Shown here: piece by piece, positions 7,234-13,424 of the stretch | Layout: each line of letters starts with the position of its first letter | Numbering within the stretch: position 1 is the first letter of the stretch | NCBI GenBank assembly: GCA_005888335.1 | Contig: VAWY01000009.1 | Location: 1-13,424 of the forward strand | DNA length: 13,424 bases | Direction: 5' to 3' | Origin: Actinomycetota bacterium | Lineage (GTDB): Bacteria; Actinomycetota; Thermoleophilia; Solirubrobacterales; Solirubrobacteraceae | Made by a program: the position numbers and the translations under genes | Notes under the pieces: model-generated | What the model was told of the DNA's origin: nothing | The model's database searches: none | The model's input: the letters and a program-made list of their open reading frames with translations, nothing else

Positions 7234-8601
7234 TCATGACGAGGCCGCCTTCTTGAGGACCTTGAAGCCCCCGCCGCCGACGTTGAAGCTCGCCACCTGC
7301 ACGGGCTTGCCGTTGTGGATCTCCCACACGCCGTCGGGCCTGACCACGGGGCTGTGGGTCTTGGGATCGAGCTTGATGATCCCGACCTTGTTCGGGTCGC
7401 TGCCGTAGACGCTCTTGAACGTCGGGTCCTGCTCCAGCGCCTTCTGCCACGCCGGGCCGCTGCTGAGGTCGCCGCCGCTCTCGGCGATGCGCCGCGCCAG
7501 CTCCCAGATGGCCAGGCCGGCCTCGTAGAAGTTGGCCTCGTAGAACGAGGTGGGCGCCTTGCCGTAGCTCTCCTTGAAGTGCTTCTGGAAGAGCTTGGAC
7601 AGCGGGTTCGGGTCGTCCTGCGGCTGCCAGTAGTCGACCGCGTACAGGTAGCCCTCGAACGACTTGCCGGCGATCGGCTGCATCTCGGGCAGGAACTCGT
7701 TGCCCAGCACCGGCTGCTTGAGCCCGGCCTGCTTCCACTGCTTGGTGAAGTAGGCAAGGTCGAGCCCGGCCATGTTCAGATGGACGGCGTCGACGTTCAT
7801 GCCGCGCAGCTTCGAGATCGCGTCGGAGTAGTCGGTCGTCCCGATCTTGCTGCGGACCGTGCCGACGAGCTGCATCCCGTTGGCCTTCAGCGCGTCGCCG
7901 GTCTTCTTGGTCAGGGCGTTGACGAACGCGTCGCCCAGGTCCCAGATGATCTGCCCCACGCGCTTGACGTTGGGGTGCGTCTGCTTGATGTAGTGCCAGC
8001 CGCCCTTGAGCGCGTCGTCGGGCTCGATCCCGCGGAACCCCCACGCGAAGTCCTGGCCGTTGAACAGGCCGCCGGTCCCGCCGCCGGGATCGATCGCCAG
8101 CATCTTGTAGCGCTTGAACGCCGGCAGCTGCGCCCCGAAGACGAACTCGTAGGAGGTCAGCGTGACGGCGTGCCCGGACTCGCCGAGCGTGCGCGCCGCC
8201 ATCGCGCCGGCCTGCGGGTCGGCGCTCTTGTGGTCCTGGTAGTTGATGTTCAGCGTCGGCCCGCCGGCGGCCTGGATGTCCTTCTTCGCCAGCTCGAGAC
8301 CGCGGCGCATCGACGTTCCGTGCGCGCTCTCCGGCCCGCTCAGGGCGAGGATCGCGCCGAGATTGATCGTCTTGCCCTGGAGGGCCTTGAGGTCCTTGTT
8401 CGTGTAGCCCAGCAGCTTGACGAGCTCCTTGCCGGACGCCTTGGAGACGTTGCCGGCCTGCTGGCCCTTGTTCTTGTTGCCGCCGCCGCACGCGACCAGG
8501 CCGAACACGGTGAGCAGCGCGGCCATGGCGATGGCGACCGACCGCGAAATCCGCCGCCCGTGCCCTGCGACGGGAGGTCCGTCGCGGTCTTCTGAATTCA
8601 T
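7234..8601 (-). CDS. branched-chain-type ABC transporter substrate-binding lipoprotein (LivK-like)
   Basis: This 455-residue extracytoplasmic receptor captures the ligand for the Liv-type importer. It has a basic N terminus (GHGRRISRS), a hydrophobic signal stretch and a lipobox LVAC with Cys38, followed by a GGGNKNKGQQ tether, so it should be a membrane-anchored lipoprotein. The mature part has the type-1 periplasmic-binding fold: KTINLGAILALSGPESAHGT and MRRGLELAKKDIQAAGG at the start, then LVGTVRSKIGTTDYSDAISK and a late AIWELARRIAESGGD helix. The ATG at 8601 has GAGGAGGA 4 nt upstream. It is the first gene of the operon, as is common. Related receptors bind amino acids but also aromatic and other carboxylates; the ligand here is not readable. 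Confidence 0.92.
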   Translation of the reverse strand: MNSEDRDGPPVAGHGRRISRSVAIAMAALLTVFGLVACGGGNKNKGQQAGNVSKASGKELVKLLGYTNKDLKALQGKTINLGAILALSGPESAHGTSMRRGLELAKKDIQAAGGPTLNINYQDHKSADPQAGAMAARTLGESGHAVTLTSYEFVFGAQLPAFKRYKMLAIDPGGGTGGLFNGQDFAWGFRGIEPDDALKGGWHYIKQTHPNVKRVGQIIWDLGDAFVNALTKKTGDALKANGMQLVGTVRSKIGTTDYSDAISKLRGMNVDAVHLNMAGLDLAYFTKQWKQAGLKQPVLGNEFLPEMQPIAGKSFEGYLYAVDYWQPQDDPNPLSKLFQKHFKESYGKAPTSFYEANFYEAGLAIWELARRIAESGGDLSSGPAWQKALEQDPTFKSVYGSDPNKVGIIKLDPKTHSPVVRPDGVWEIHNGKPVQVASFNVGGGGFKVLKKAASS

Positions 8602-8633
8602 CTAGTCCTCCTCGCAGATACGTGCGACCTGCC

Positions 8634-8657
8634 CGAACCGTCAGCGGTCGAACCGTC
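8634..8657. promoter_or_regulatory. candidate operator: CGAACCGTC direct repeat ahead of the transporter operon
   Basis: CGAACCGTC occurs at 8634-8642 and again at 8649-8657, a 15-bp repeat period, 33-56 nt upstream of the substrate-binding-protein start. The second copy also forms CGGT-CGA-ACCG (8645-8655), a short dyad. The unit differs by one base from CGAACGGTC, found upstream of both regulators. This fits a regulator-binding site controlling the operon, but binding is not shown. Confidence 0.45.
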
Positions 8658-8789
8658 GTGGAGAGGGAGGTTTGCCCGCGACGCCGCTCGCGCCAAGTCC
8701 GCGCCCGAGCGCCACTGTCGAGAACTCCAAGGTGCCGAACGGGCTGTTCGCACGGGAACGGATAGGCGCGCGGCCGCGGCGGGTAGCGC

Positions 8790-8820
8790 GACTGTCGAGG
8801 GAACACAGTCCGAACGGTCC
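8790..8820 (+). promoter_or_regulatory. candidate operator of regulator 2
   Basis: A dyad with 6-bp arms, GACTGT (8790-8795) and ACAGTC (8805-8810), separated by 9 nt, runs directly into CGAACGGTCC. The composite ACAGTCCGAACGGTCC (8805-8820) matches the leader of regulator 1 except for one extra C, in the same orientation relative to the gene. It lies about 73 nt upstream of the preferred GTG start. Confidence 0.5.
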
Positions 8821-8893
8821 ACGTGCGCGGAGACAGACCTGATCGTGTCGGCGATGGAGTGTTCCGCCGTTGTGCGGTTCGGAGTTGCGCGCG

Positions 8894-10462
8894 GTGAGAA
8901 CGTCGACGTCATCGTCGCCGACCACCGACGCGCCGACGGGGCCGCGGCCGGGCCGCTTCGTGCGAGGCCGCGCCCGGCTCGTACGCTTCGGTGACGTCGC
9001 CGACGCGCTGGACGACGCGGCGGCGCTCGTGCGTGCGGCAACCCGGAGGATCGGCGAGGTCACCTCGGACGAGGACGATCTGGTCGGGCGCGCGTTCAAC
9101 GAGCTTGCGACGATGGCCGTCGTGCACGCTGCCGAGACGGACTTGCTGCGATCGTCCGCCGCGGAGGCGGCACGTGAGAACGCGCTCCTGCGGCGCGCGG
9201 CCGCGATCGACGAATGGCTTGACCAGATCGTCATCGAGGACGGCGGGCCGCGTGAGTTCGCGACCGCGGTGGCGCAGCTCACCGGCAAGCCCGCAGCGCT
9301 TCACGACACCGAGCTCCAGCCGCTCGTCGTCGCTACGCCGTCGAGCGACGGCGACGCGACGGTGCCCCACCTGCTCGGGCCGCAGGACGCAGAGGACGCG
9401 AGCGTCGCGGGCGCGCTCGCGGCACTGAACGGCCGGCAATGCGGGATCCTCGGCCCGCTCGGCAACGCCGGCGGGCGCGAGCGTCTTCTCGTCACGCCGG
9501 TCACGGTCGGCCGCGACCGGCGGGGCTACGTCGTCGTGATGGAGCATCCGCCGCCGTTCGGTCCGCTCGACCGGCACATCGCCCGCCGCGCGGCGACGAG
9601 CATCGCCCTCGTGCTTGCGGCCGAGCGCCGGGTCGCGGCTGCGGAATGGGACGCCCGCGCCGCGCTGGTCGGCGACTTGATCCGCAATGACCGGGAGCCG
9701 GCGGCGCTCGAGCGCAGGGCCCGGTTCCTGGGCGTCGATCTCGACGCACCGCACGTCCTGTGCCTCGTAACGGGATGCGACGCGGACGACGTGGTCCCGT
9801 CCGCGCCACAGCTCTGCGAGGTGTTCGCAAGGGTTGCCCCGGACCTGGCGATCCTCGCCGCCGGCGTGCCGGAGGGCACGCTCGGGATGCTCGAGTTGCG
9901 CGCCGAGCTCGATCCGTGCACAGCGCTGCGCGACGCCCGGACACACGTCGAGGCCGCGCTCGCTGGGCTCGTTCAAGGCCGCCGGACGATCGCCACGATG
10001 TCCGGCTGCTGCACCAGCTCGACCGCGTACGCGCGTGCGTACCGCGAGGCGAGGGAGGCGCTGGCCTGCCTGAAGGGGTTCGCGGCCGACTCGGGGACCC
10101 GGGTGCTCGCGGCGGGCGACGTCGGCCCGGCCAGTCTCTTGCTCGCGTCGTCGAGCAGGACCGACGCCGACCGCTTCGTGCAGGACGCACTCGGCGCGCT
10201 GTTGCAGGACGGCCCCGGCGTCGAGGACCTGCTCGCCACGCTCCGGGCGTTCTTCGAGCACGGCCGCAGCGTGCGGTGCTCGGCGCACGCGCTCGGCGTG
10301 CACGAGAACACCGTGCGCTATCGACTGGCGCGCATCGAGGGCATGACCGGCCTGCGCCTCTGCGACGCCGATCACCAGCTGACCGCCCAGCTCGCGCTGC
10401 TCGTCCTCCGGCTCGAGGGCCGGCTTCCGGATGCCCACGCCGGAGCGCCGTCGGCGGGCTGA
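8894..10462 (+). CDS. CdaR/PucR-type transcriptional regulator lacking an intact GAF core (regulator 2)
   Basis: This protein of about 522 residues is a paralogue of the regulator at 729-2600. The two align from the last GAF helix (TSDEDDLVGRAFNELATMAV) through the ENALLRRAAAIDE linker, the TGKPAALHD and FGPLDRHIARRAATSIAL segments, the GGDEF-like part, and the C-terminal HTH_30 (from about residue 446: SVRCSAHALGVHENTVRYRL). The beta-sheet part of the GAF domain, with its LGVPM and GIIFLDN strands, is missing, so it may not bind the same ligand. Its start is uncertain. GTG 8894 has GGAG 9 nt upstream and is preferred; TTG 8870 (GGAG 10 nt upstream) and GTG 8960 are alternatives. The frame is closed by a TGA at 8840, so no longer N terminus exists in this frame. 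It is transcribed away from the transporter operon and is followed closely by the cytidylate-kinase-like gene. Confidence 0.88.
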   Translation: MRTSTSSSPTTDAPTGPRPGRFVRGRARLVRFGDVADALDDAAALVRAATRRIGEVTSDEDDLVGRAFNELATMAVVHAAETDLLRSSAAEAARENALLRRAAAIDEWLDQIVIEDGGPREFATAVAQLTGKPAALHDTELQPLVVATPSSDGDATVPHLLGPQDAEDASVAGALAALNGRQCGILGPLGNAGGRERLLVTPVTVGRDRRGYVVVMEHPPPFGPLDRHIARRAATSIALVLAAERRVAAAEWDARAALVGDLIRNDREPAALERRARFLGVDLDAPHVLCLVTGCDADDVVPSAPQLCEVFARVAPDLAILAAGVPEGTLGMLELRAELDPCTALRDARTHVEAALAGLVQGRRTIATMSGCCTSSTAYARAYREAREALACLKGFAADSGTRVLAAGDVGPASLLLASSSRTDADRFVQDALGALLQDGPGVEDLLATLRAFFEHGRSVRCSAHALGVHENTVRYRLARIEGMTGLRLCDADHQLTAQLALLVLRLEGRLPDAHAGAPSAG

Positions 10463-10479
10463 CACCGGGACCGCGTCGC

Positions 10480-11112
10480 GTGGGACTGGTCACCGTGTCG
10501 GCCACGTACGGCGCCGGCGGCAGCCGGATCGCGGACGCACTGGCCCGCCGACTCGGCGTCCCGCTGCTCGATCGCGCGATCTCGGTTGCGGTGGCCGAGC
10601 GGCTGGCGATCCCGCTCGACGAGGCGCTCGCCGCCGAGGACTCGGTCTCCAGCGTGGGCAGCCGCCTCATCGCCGGCCTCGCGGCGGCCGTGGTCGCGTG
10701 GGGAGCACCGGCGGATGCCGGAACGCTCGACGAGGCCACGTTCCGCGAGGAGATCGAGCTCGCGCTCGCGGACCTGACCGCCGCCGGCGCCGGCGTCGTC
10801 CTCGGGCGCGCCGGGGCGGTCGTGCTGAGCGACGATGAGCGGGCGCTTCACGTGCGCCTCGACGGGCCCGTCGAGCGGCGGATCGCGGCAGCGATGTCCC
10901 GAGCGCGGATCGATCGGGAGACGGCTGCGCGCCAGCTGGAACGCACCGACCGGGCGCGGACGGCGTACGTCCAGCACCTCTACGGCGTCGACCCGCGCGA
11001 TCCGCGTCTGTACCACTTGATCATCGACTCGACGGCGCTCTCGCTGGAGACGTGCGTCGACCTCATCGCGACCGCGGTCCGCGACCGCGAGGCGCCGCCG
11101 GGCCGCACCTGA
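10480..11112 (+). CDS. cytidylate kinase-like family protein
   Basis: This 210-residue protein matches the cytidylate kinase-like family (PF13189 type), whose members resemble nucleotide kinases but mostly lack a proven substrate. The N terminus VTVSATYGAGGSRIADALAR carries the family's altered P-loop (G-x-GG-x-x-IA, without the lysine of a classic Walker A). LGVPLLDRAI follows, then GVVLGRAGAVVL, a basic segment VERRIAAAMSRARI and the family-typical ERTDRARTAYVQHLYGVD-x-RDPRLYHLII block. The GTG at 10480 is chosen because it gives the usual short lead before the P-loop; the ribosome site is weak. It begins 17 nt after regulator 2, so co-transcription is likely. An open frame continues upstream in this frame inside regulator 2, but that part is a shadow. 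Its role beside a regulator is unknown; nucleotide or ligand phosphorylation and a signalling role are guesses. Confidence 0.82.
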   Translation: MGLVTVSATYGAGGSRIADALARRLGVPLLDRAISVAVAERLAIPLDEALAAEDSVSSVGSRLIAGLAAAVVAWGAPADAGTLDEATFREEIELALADLTAAGAGVVLGRAGAVVLSDDERALHVRLDGPVERRIAAAMSRARIDRETAARQLERTDRARTAYVQHLYGVDPRDPRLYHLIIDSTALSLETCVDLIATAVRDREAPPGRT

Positions 11113-11135
11113 TCGCGCGGATGCCGCCCGCAGCT

Positions 11136-11147
11136 TGGAGAACTCCA
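11136..11147. promoter_or_regulatory. short dyad upstream of the acyl-CoA synthetase
   Basis: TGGAG-AA-CTCCA is a perfect 5-bp-arm dyad about 57 nt before the synthetase start. Its core GAGAACTCCA also occurs at 8720-8729 in the divergent control region. It might be a shared binding site, but the match is short. Confidence 0.25.
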
Positions 11148-11203
11148 CAGCGCGCGGTGGCCGGGCCGTTCCGCGCGCGGGGCCGCGGGCGTAGAACCGC
11201 CGC

Positions 11204-12811
11204 ATGACTGCTGCAACCACGGTCTCCGGTCCAGAACAGGTCGCGCTGCAGCGCTCGCGCCGCCTCGTCCTGCCCGAGTTCCTTACCAACAACGCCGGCC
11301 TGTATCCCGACACGACGGCACTCGCTTTCGAGGACAAGACGCTCACCTTCGCGGAGCTCGAAGAGCGGGCCAACCGGCTTGCCAACGCGCTCGCGCGGCG
11401 GGGCGTCCAGCGCGGCGACAACGTCGCGGTCCTGATGTACAACTGCCTCGAGGTCGTCGAGTCGTGGTTCGGGTGCCAGAAGCTCGGCGCCTGCCCGGTG
11501 CCGGTGAACTTCCGGCTCGCCCAGCCCGAGGTCGACTACATCCTCGACAACTCCAACGCGGTCGGGATCATCGCCGACGCTCAACTCGCCGAGCGCGCTG
11601 CGGCCGCGGCCGCTCGCCTCGACGGAGTGCGCTTCCACCTCGGCGTAGGCGAACTGCCGCAGGGCGCCGAGAGCTACGAGGAGGCGCTGGCGAGCGCGCC
11701 GGCGGACCTCCCGGACACCATCGTCGACGACGAGGACCTCGCGTTCCTCATGTACACGTCCGGGACGACCGGACGCCCGAAGGGCGCGATGCTCAGCCAC
11801 CAGAACCTGTGGCAGCACACGCTCAACTGGATCCACGAGCTCAACGTGACGCGGGACGACTCGTTCCTCACCGGGCTGCCGCTCTTCCACATCGGCGGCG
11901 TCAACGCCGTCCTGCCGTTCCTCTATCTCGGCGGCAAGGCGATCTCGCTGCCCTCCGGCGGCTTCGACGCCGGCGAGGCGATCGAGGCGCTCATCCGCAA
12001 CGAGGCGACGATGTGCTACTTCGTGCCCACGCAGTGGCTCGAGATCTGCCGGCACCCGACGCTCGAGCGCTACGACCGCACGAGGCTCAGGACCGCGGCC
12101 TGGGGCGCCTCGCAGGCGCCGCGGTCGACGCTCGAGCTGCTGACGGACACCTTCCCGAACAGCGAGATCGTCAACGCGTTCGGACAGACGGAGATGTCGT
12201 CGGTCACGTGCATGCTGATGGGCCGCGAGGACTCCGTGAACAAGATGGGCTCGGTCGGCAAGCCGGTGATCAACGTTCGCGTCCGCATCGTCGACGACGA
12301 GATGAACGACGTGGCGCAGGGCGAGGTCGGCGAGATCGTCTACCGCGGGCCGACCGTGATGCAGGGCTACTACGACAACGAGGAGGCGACCGCCGAGGCC
12401 TTCGCCGGCGGCTGGTTTCACAGCGGCGACCTCGTCCACCAGGACGAGGACGGCTTCATCTACGTCACCGACCGCAAGAAGGACATGATCATCTCCGGCG
12501 GCGAGAACATCTACCCCGCGGAGGTCGAGGCCGTGCTGCTCCGGCACGACGCCGTGGCGGAGGTCGCGGTGATCGGGGTCCCGCACCCGAAGTGGGTCGA
12601 GACCCCGCTGGCGGTCGTCGTGCCCGCGAAGGACGCCCAGCCGTCCGAGCAGGAGCTCATCGACCTGTGCCGTCGCGAGCTCGCCGGTTACAAGAAGCCG
12701 TCGGGCGTCGTGTTCACGGACGAGCTCCCGCGCAACGCGGCCGGCAAGGTGCTCAAGCGCAACCTGCGCGACGAGCACGCCGACCGCTTCAAGAGGGCTG
12801 GCGCGACGTAG
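11204..12811 (+). CDS. FadD-like acyl-CoA synthetase (AMP-dependent ligase)
   Basis: This 535-residue adenylate-forming enzyme should activate a carboxylic acid with ATP and join it to CoA in the cytoplasm. The ATP-binding P-loop is TSGTTGRPKG (185-194). The acyl-binding region includes GLPLFHIGGVNAVLPFL. The NAFGQTEM motif (324-331) closes the adenylation pocket, GDLVHQDEDGFIYVTDRKKD (408-427) leads to the hinge, and SGGENIYPAEVE follows. The C-terminal catalytic lysine lies in RNAAGKVLKR (K515). The length is typical of medium/long-chain or aromatic-acid ligases; substrate class cannot be decided. There is no recognisable SD before ATG 11204, but TAGAAC at 11192-11197 sits 6 nt before it, the geometry of a leaderless transcript. 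It follows the kinase-like gene by 91 nt and may have its own promoter. Confidence 0.93.
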   Translation: MTAATTVSGPEQVALQRSRRLVLPEFLTNNAGLYPDTTALAFEDKTLTFAELEERANRLANALARRGVQRGDNVAVLMYNCLEVVESWFGCQKLGACPVPVNFRLAQPEVDYILDNSNAVGIIADAQLAERAAAAAARLDGVRFHLGVGELPQGAESYEEALASAPADLPDTIVDDEDLAFLMYTSGTTGRPKGAMLSHQNLWQHTLNWIHELNVTRDDSFLTGLPLFHIGGVNAVLPFLYLGGKAISLPSGGFDAGEAIEALIRNEATMCYFVPTQWLEICRHPTLERYDRTRLRTAAWGASQAPRSTLELLTDTFPNSEIVNAFGQTEMSSVTCMLMGREDSVNKMGSVGKPVINVRVRIVDDEMNDVAQGEVGEIVYRGPTVMQGYYDNEEATAEAFAGGWFHSGDLVHQDEDGFIYVTDRKKDMIISGGENIYPAEVEAVLLRHDAVAEVAVIGVPHPKWVETPLAVVVPAKDAQPSEQELIDLCRRELAGYKKPSGVVFTDELPRNAAGKVLKRNLRDEHADRFKRAGAT

Positions 12812-12845
12812 CCGATCGGAGTCCATGGAGGAGCGTGCCGGTCCC

Positions 12846-12867
12846 GAGCCGGCCGCTCCCCCGGCTC
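12846..12867. terminator. weak hairpin between convergent genes
   Basis: GAGCCGG (12846-12852) pairs with CCGGCTC (12861-12867) across an 8-nt loop, between the plus-strand synthetase and the minus-strand SDR. It overlaps the stop of the vestigial ORF. There is no T-run on either side, so a terminator role is only suggested by position. Confidence 0.3.
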
Positions 12868-12925
12868 AACGCGGCGCCATCCGAAGCGCGCCGTCGAGGC
12901 GGATGACCTCGCCATCGAGCCTCAT
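12866..12925 (-). pseudogene. vestigial 19-codon ORF, likely remnant of a second SDR gene
   Basis: An ATG overlaps the TGA of the upstream SDR gene (ATGA) and encodes MRLDGEVIRLDGALRMAPR before a stop. The first five residues look like an SDR start (MRLDGKV type), and GEVIRLDGALRMAPR looks like an SDR C-terminal end (TGQxxxVDGGxxMxPR type). An internal deletion within a tandem SDR gene, perhaps between the two LDG-coding stretches CTCGATGG and CTCGACGG, would leave this product. It could instead be a chance ORF or a small unrelated peptide. Confidence 0.35.
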
Positions 12926-13424
12926 CGGACCGTCCACCCGCCGTCGACGGCCAGCGTCTGGCCGGTCACATAGCTGCTCGCGTCGCTCGCGAGGAAGAGC
13001 AGCGCCCCGTCGAGCTCGTGTGGAAGTCCGGGGCGCCCGACCGGCGTGTTGCGGCGCAGGAACTTCGCGGACTGCTCGTCCTCGATCATCTCCGCCGCCA
13101 TCTCGCTCGGGAAGAAGCCGGGCGCCAGCGCGTTGACCCGCACGCCGCGTCGCGCCCACTGCGCGCCGAGCTCGCGCGTGAGGTGCACGACGGCGCCCTT
13201 GGAGGCGCAGTAGCTGGCCTGCATCACGGGCGCCGACGCGACGAGGCCGTACATCGACGCGATGTTGATGATGCTGCCGCTGCCGCGCTCGAGCATCGCC
13301 CGGCCGGCGATCTGGCTCAGGACGAAGACCGCGTTGAGGTTGACGTCGATGACGCGCCGGAAGTGCTCGCGCGGCTCTTCCTCGGCCGGGTACGCCCGCC
13401 CGATGCCCGCGTTGTTGACGACCA
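12922..13424 (-). CDS. SDR family oxidoreductase, C-terminal part
   Basis: The gene runs off the right edge, so the N-terminal Rossmann nucleotide motif and start are missing; 166 residues are visible. The open part starts VVNNAGIGRAYPAEEE, containing the NNAG motif, followed by VIDVNLNAVF with the conserved Asn. The catalytic Ser lies in IINIAS, and the Tyr/Lys pair is in YCASK. GVRVNALAPGFFPSEM and a C-terminal YVTGQTLAVDGGWTVR complete a classical SDR. It should use NAD(P)(H) to oxidise an alcohol or reduce a ketone; CoA-thioester or steroid-like substrates would fit the neighbouring genes but are not shown. It converges with the synthetase gene and its stop overlaps a 19-codon remnant ORF. 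Confidence 0.92.
   Translation of the reverse strand, partial: VVNNAGIGRAYPAEEEPREHFRRVIDVNLNAVFVLSQIAGRAMLERGSGSIINIASMYGLVASAPVMQASYCASKGAVVHLTRELGAQWARRGVRVNALAPGFFPSEMAAEMIEDEQSAKFLRRNTPVGRPGLPHELDGALLFLASDASSYVTGQTLAVDGGWTVR

Larger units (their letters stand above)
8602..8893. promoter_or_regulatory. divergent control region between transporter operon and regulator 2
   Basis: These 292 nt separate the minus-strand operon from plus-strand regulator 2 and must hold both promoters. No consensus -35/-10 pair stands out. Several repeated elements do: CGAACCGTC twice (8634-8642, 8649-8657), ACTGTCGAG twice (8714-8722, 8791-8799), GACTGT-N9-ACAGTC (8790-8810), and ACAGTCCGAACGGTCC (8805-8820), which is shared with the leader of regulator 1. 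A GTGC(C)GAAC-GGGCT-GTTCGCAC dyad lies at 8732-8753. Regulator binding is inferred from this layout. Confidence 0.55.

Noticed and set aside
8854..8993. 46-codon ORF starting ATG 8854 in the regulator 2 leader
   Set aside because: It overlaps regulator 2 in another frame, has no good SD and its product shows no family features; a leader peptide cannot be excluded but is unsupported.
8641..9288. Minus-strand open frames across the divergent region and the start of regulator 2
   Set aside because: Their translations are rich in Ser, Arg and Ala with no recognisable family, and they overlap regulator 2 coding sequence on the other strand.
9760..10479. Upstream extension of the kinase-like frame inside regulator 2
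   Set aside because: This part is Arg/Pro/Gly-rich and out of frame with conserved regulator 2 sequence; protein-like sequence begins only near GTG 10480.
11063..12826. 587-codon minus-strand open frame opposite the acyl-CoA synthetase
   Set aside because: It is an antisense shadow of a gene carrying all AMP-ligase motifs.

Overview
This is a very GC-rich window with dense gene packing, strong AGGAGG-type ribosome binding sites and GTG/TTG starts. The gene families (a CdaR/PucR-type regulator pair, a HAAT transporter with fused LivM-LivG, a FadD-like ligase, SDRs, DUF3237) suggest a high-GC soil actinobacterium. A member of the Thermoleophilia/Solirubrobacterales is plausible, but the lineage is an inference from composition and gene style, not a search result.

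Layout from left to right. (1) 1-262 (+): 3' end of a DUF3237 (UPF0311-like) protein. (2) 263-728: a convergent intergenic stretch with no convincing gene but several repeats and hairpins, including a terminator-like hairpin serving the minus-strand gene. (3) 729-2600 (-): regulator 1, GAF plus GGDEF-like plus PucR-type HTH. (4) 2601-2901: its control region and a probable frameshifted remnant of a plus-strand gene. (5) 8601 to 2902 (-): a tight five-gene operon made of a lipoprotein substrate-binding protein, LivH permease, a LivM-LivG fusion, LivF ATPase and an enoyl-CoA hydratase/isomerase-family protein. (6) 8602-8893: divergent control region with several repeated boxes. (7) 8894-10462 (+): regulator 2, a paralogue of regulator 1 that lacks most of the N-terminal GAF core. 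It is followed 17 nt later by a cytidylate-kinase-like gene (10480-11112). (8) 11204-12811 (+): a FadD-like acyl-CoA synthetase. (9) 12922-13424 (-): the C-terminal part of an SDR dehydrogenase, with a tiny vestigial ORF overlapping its stop.

Reading the genes together, the likely theme is uptake of a carboxylic acid by a branched-chain-amino-acid-type ABC transporter, activation to a CoA thioester by the ligase, and processing by the crotonase-fold enzyme and the SDR. The two related regulators flank the transport operon. The substrate cannot be read from the sequence.

The most interesting signal is regulatory. Almost the same 15-16 bp box, ACAGTC(C)GAACGGTCC, lies in the same orientation upstream of both paralogous regulators. 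Two copies of the related CGAACCGTC lie just ahead of the transporter operon. This suggests one shared operator and a small cross-controlled regulon.
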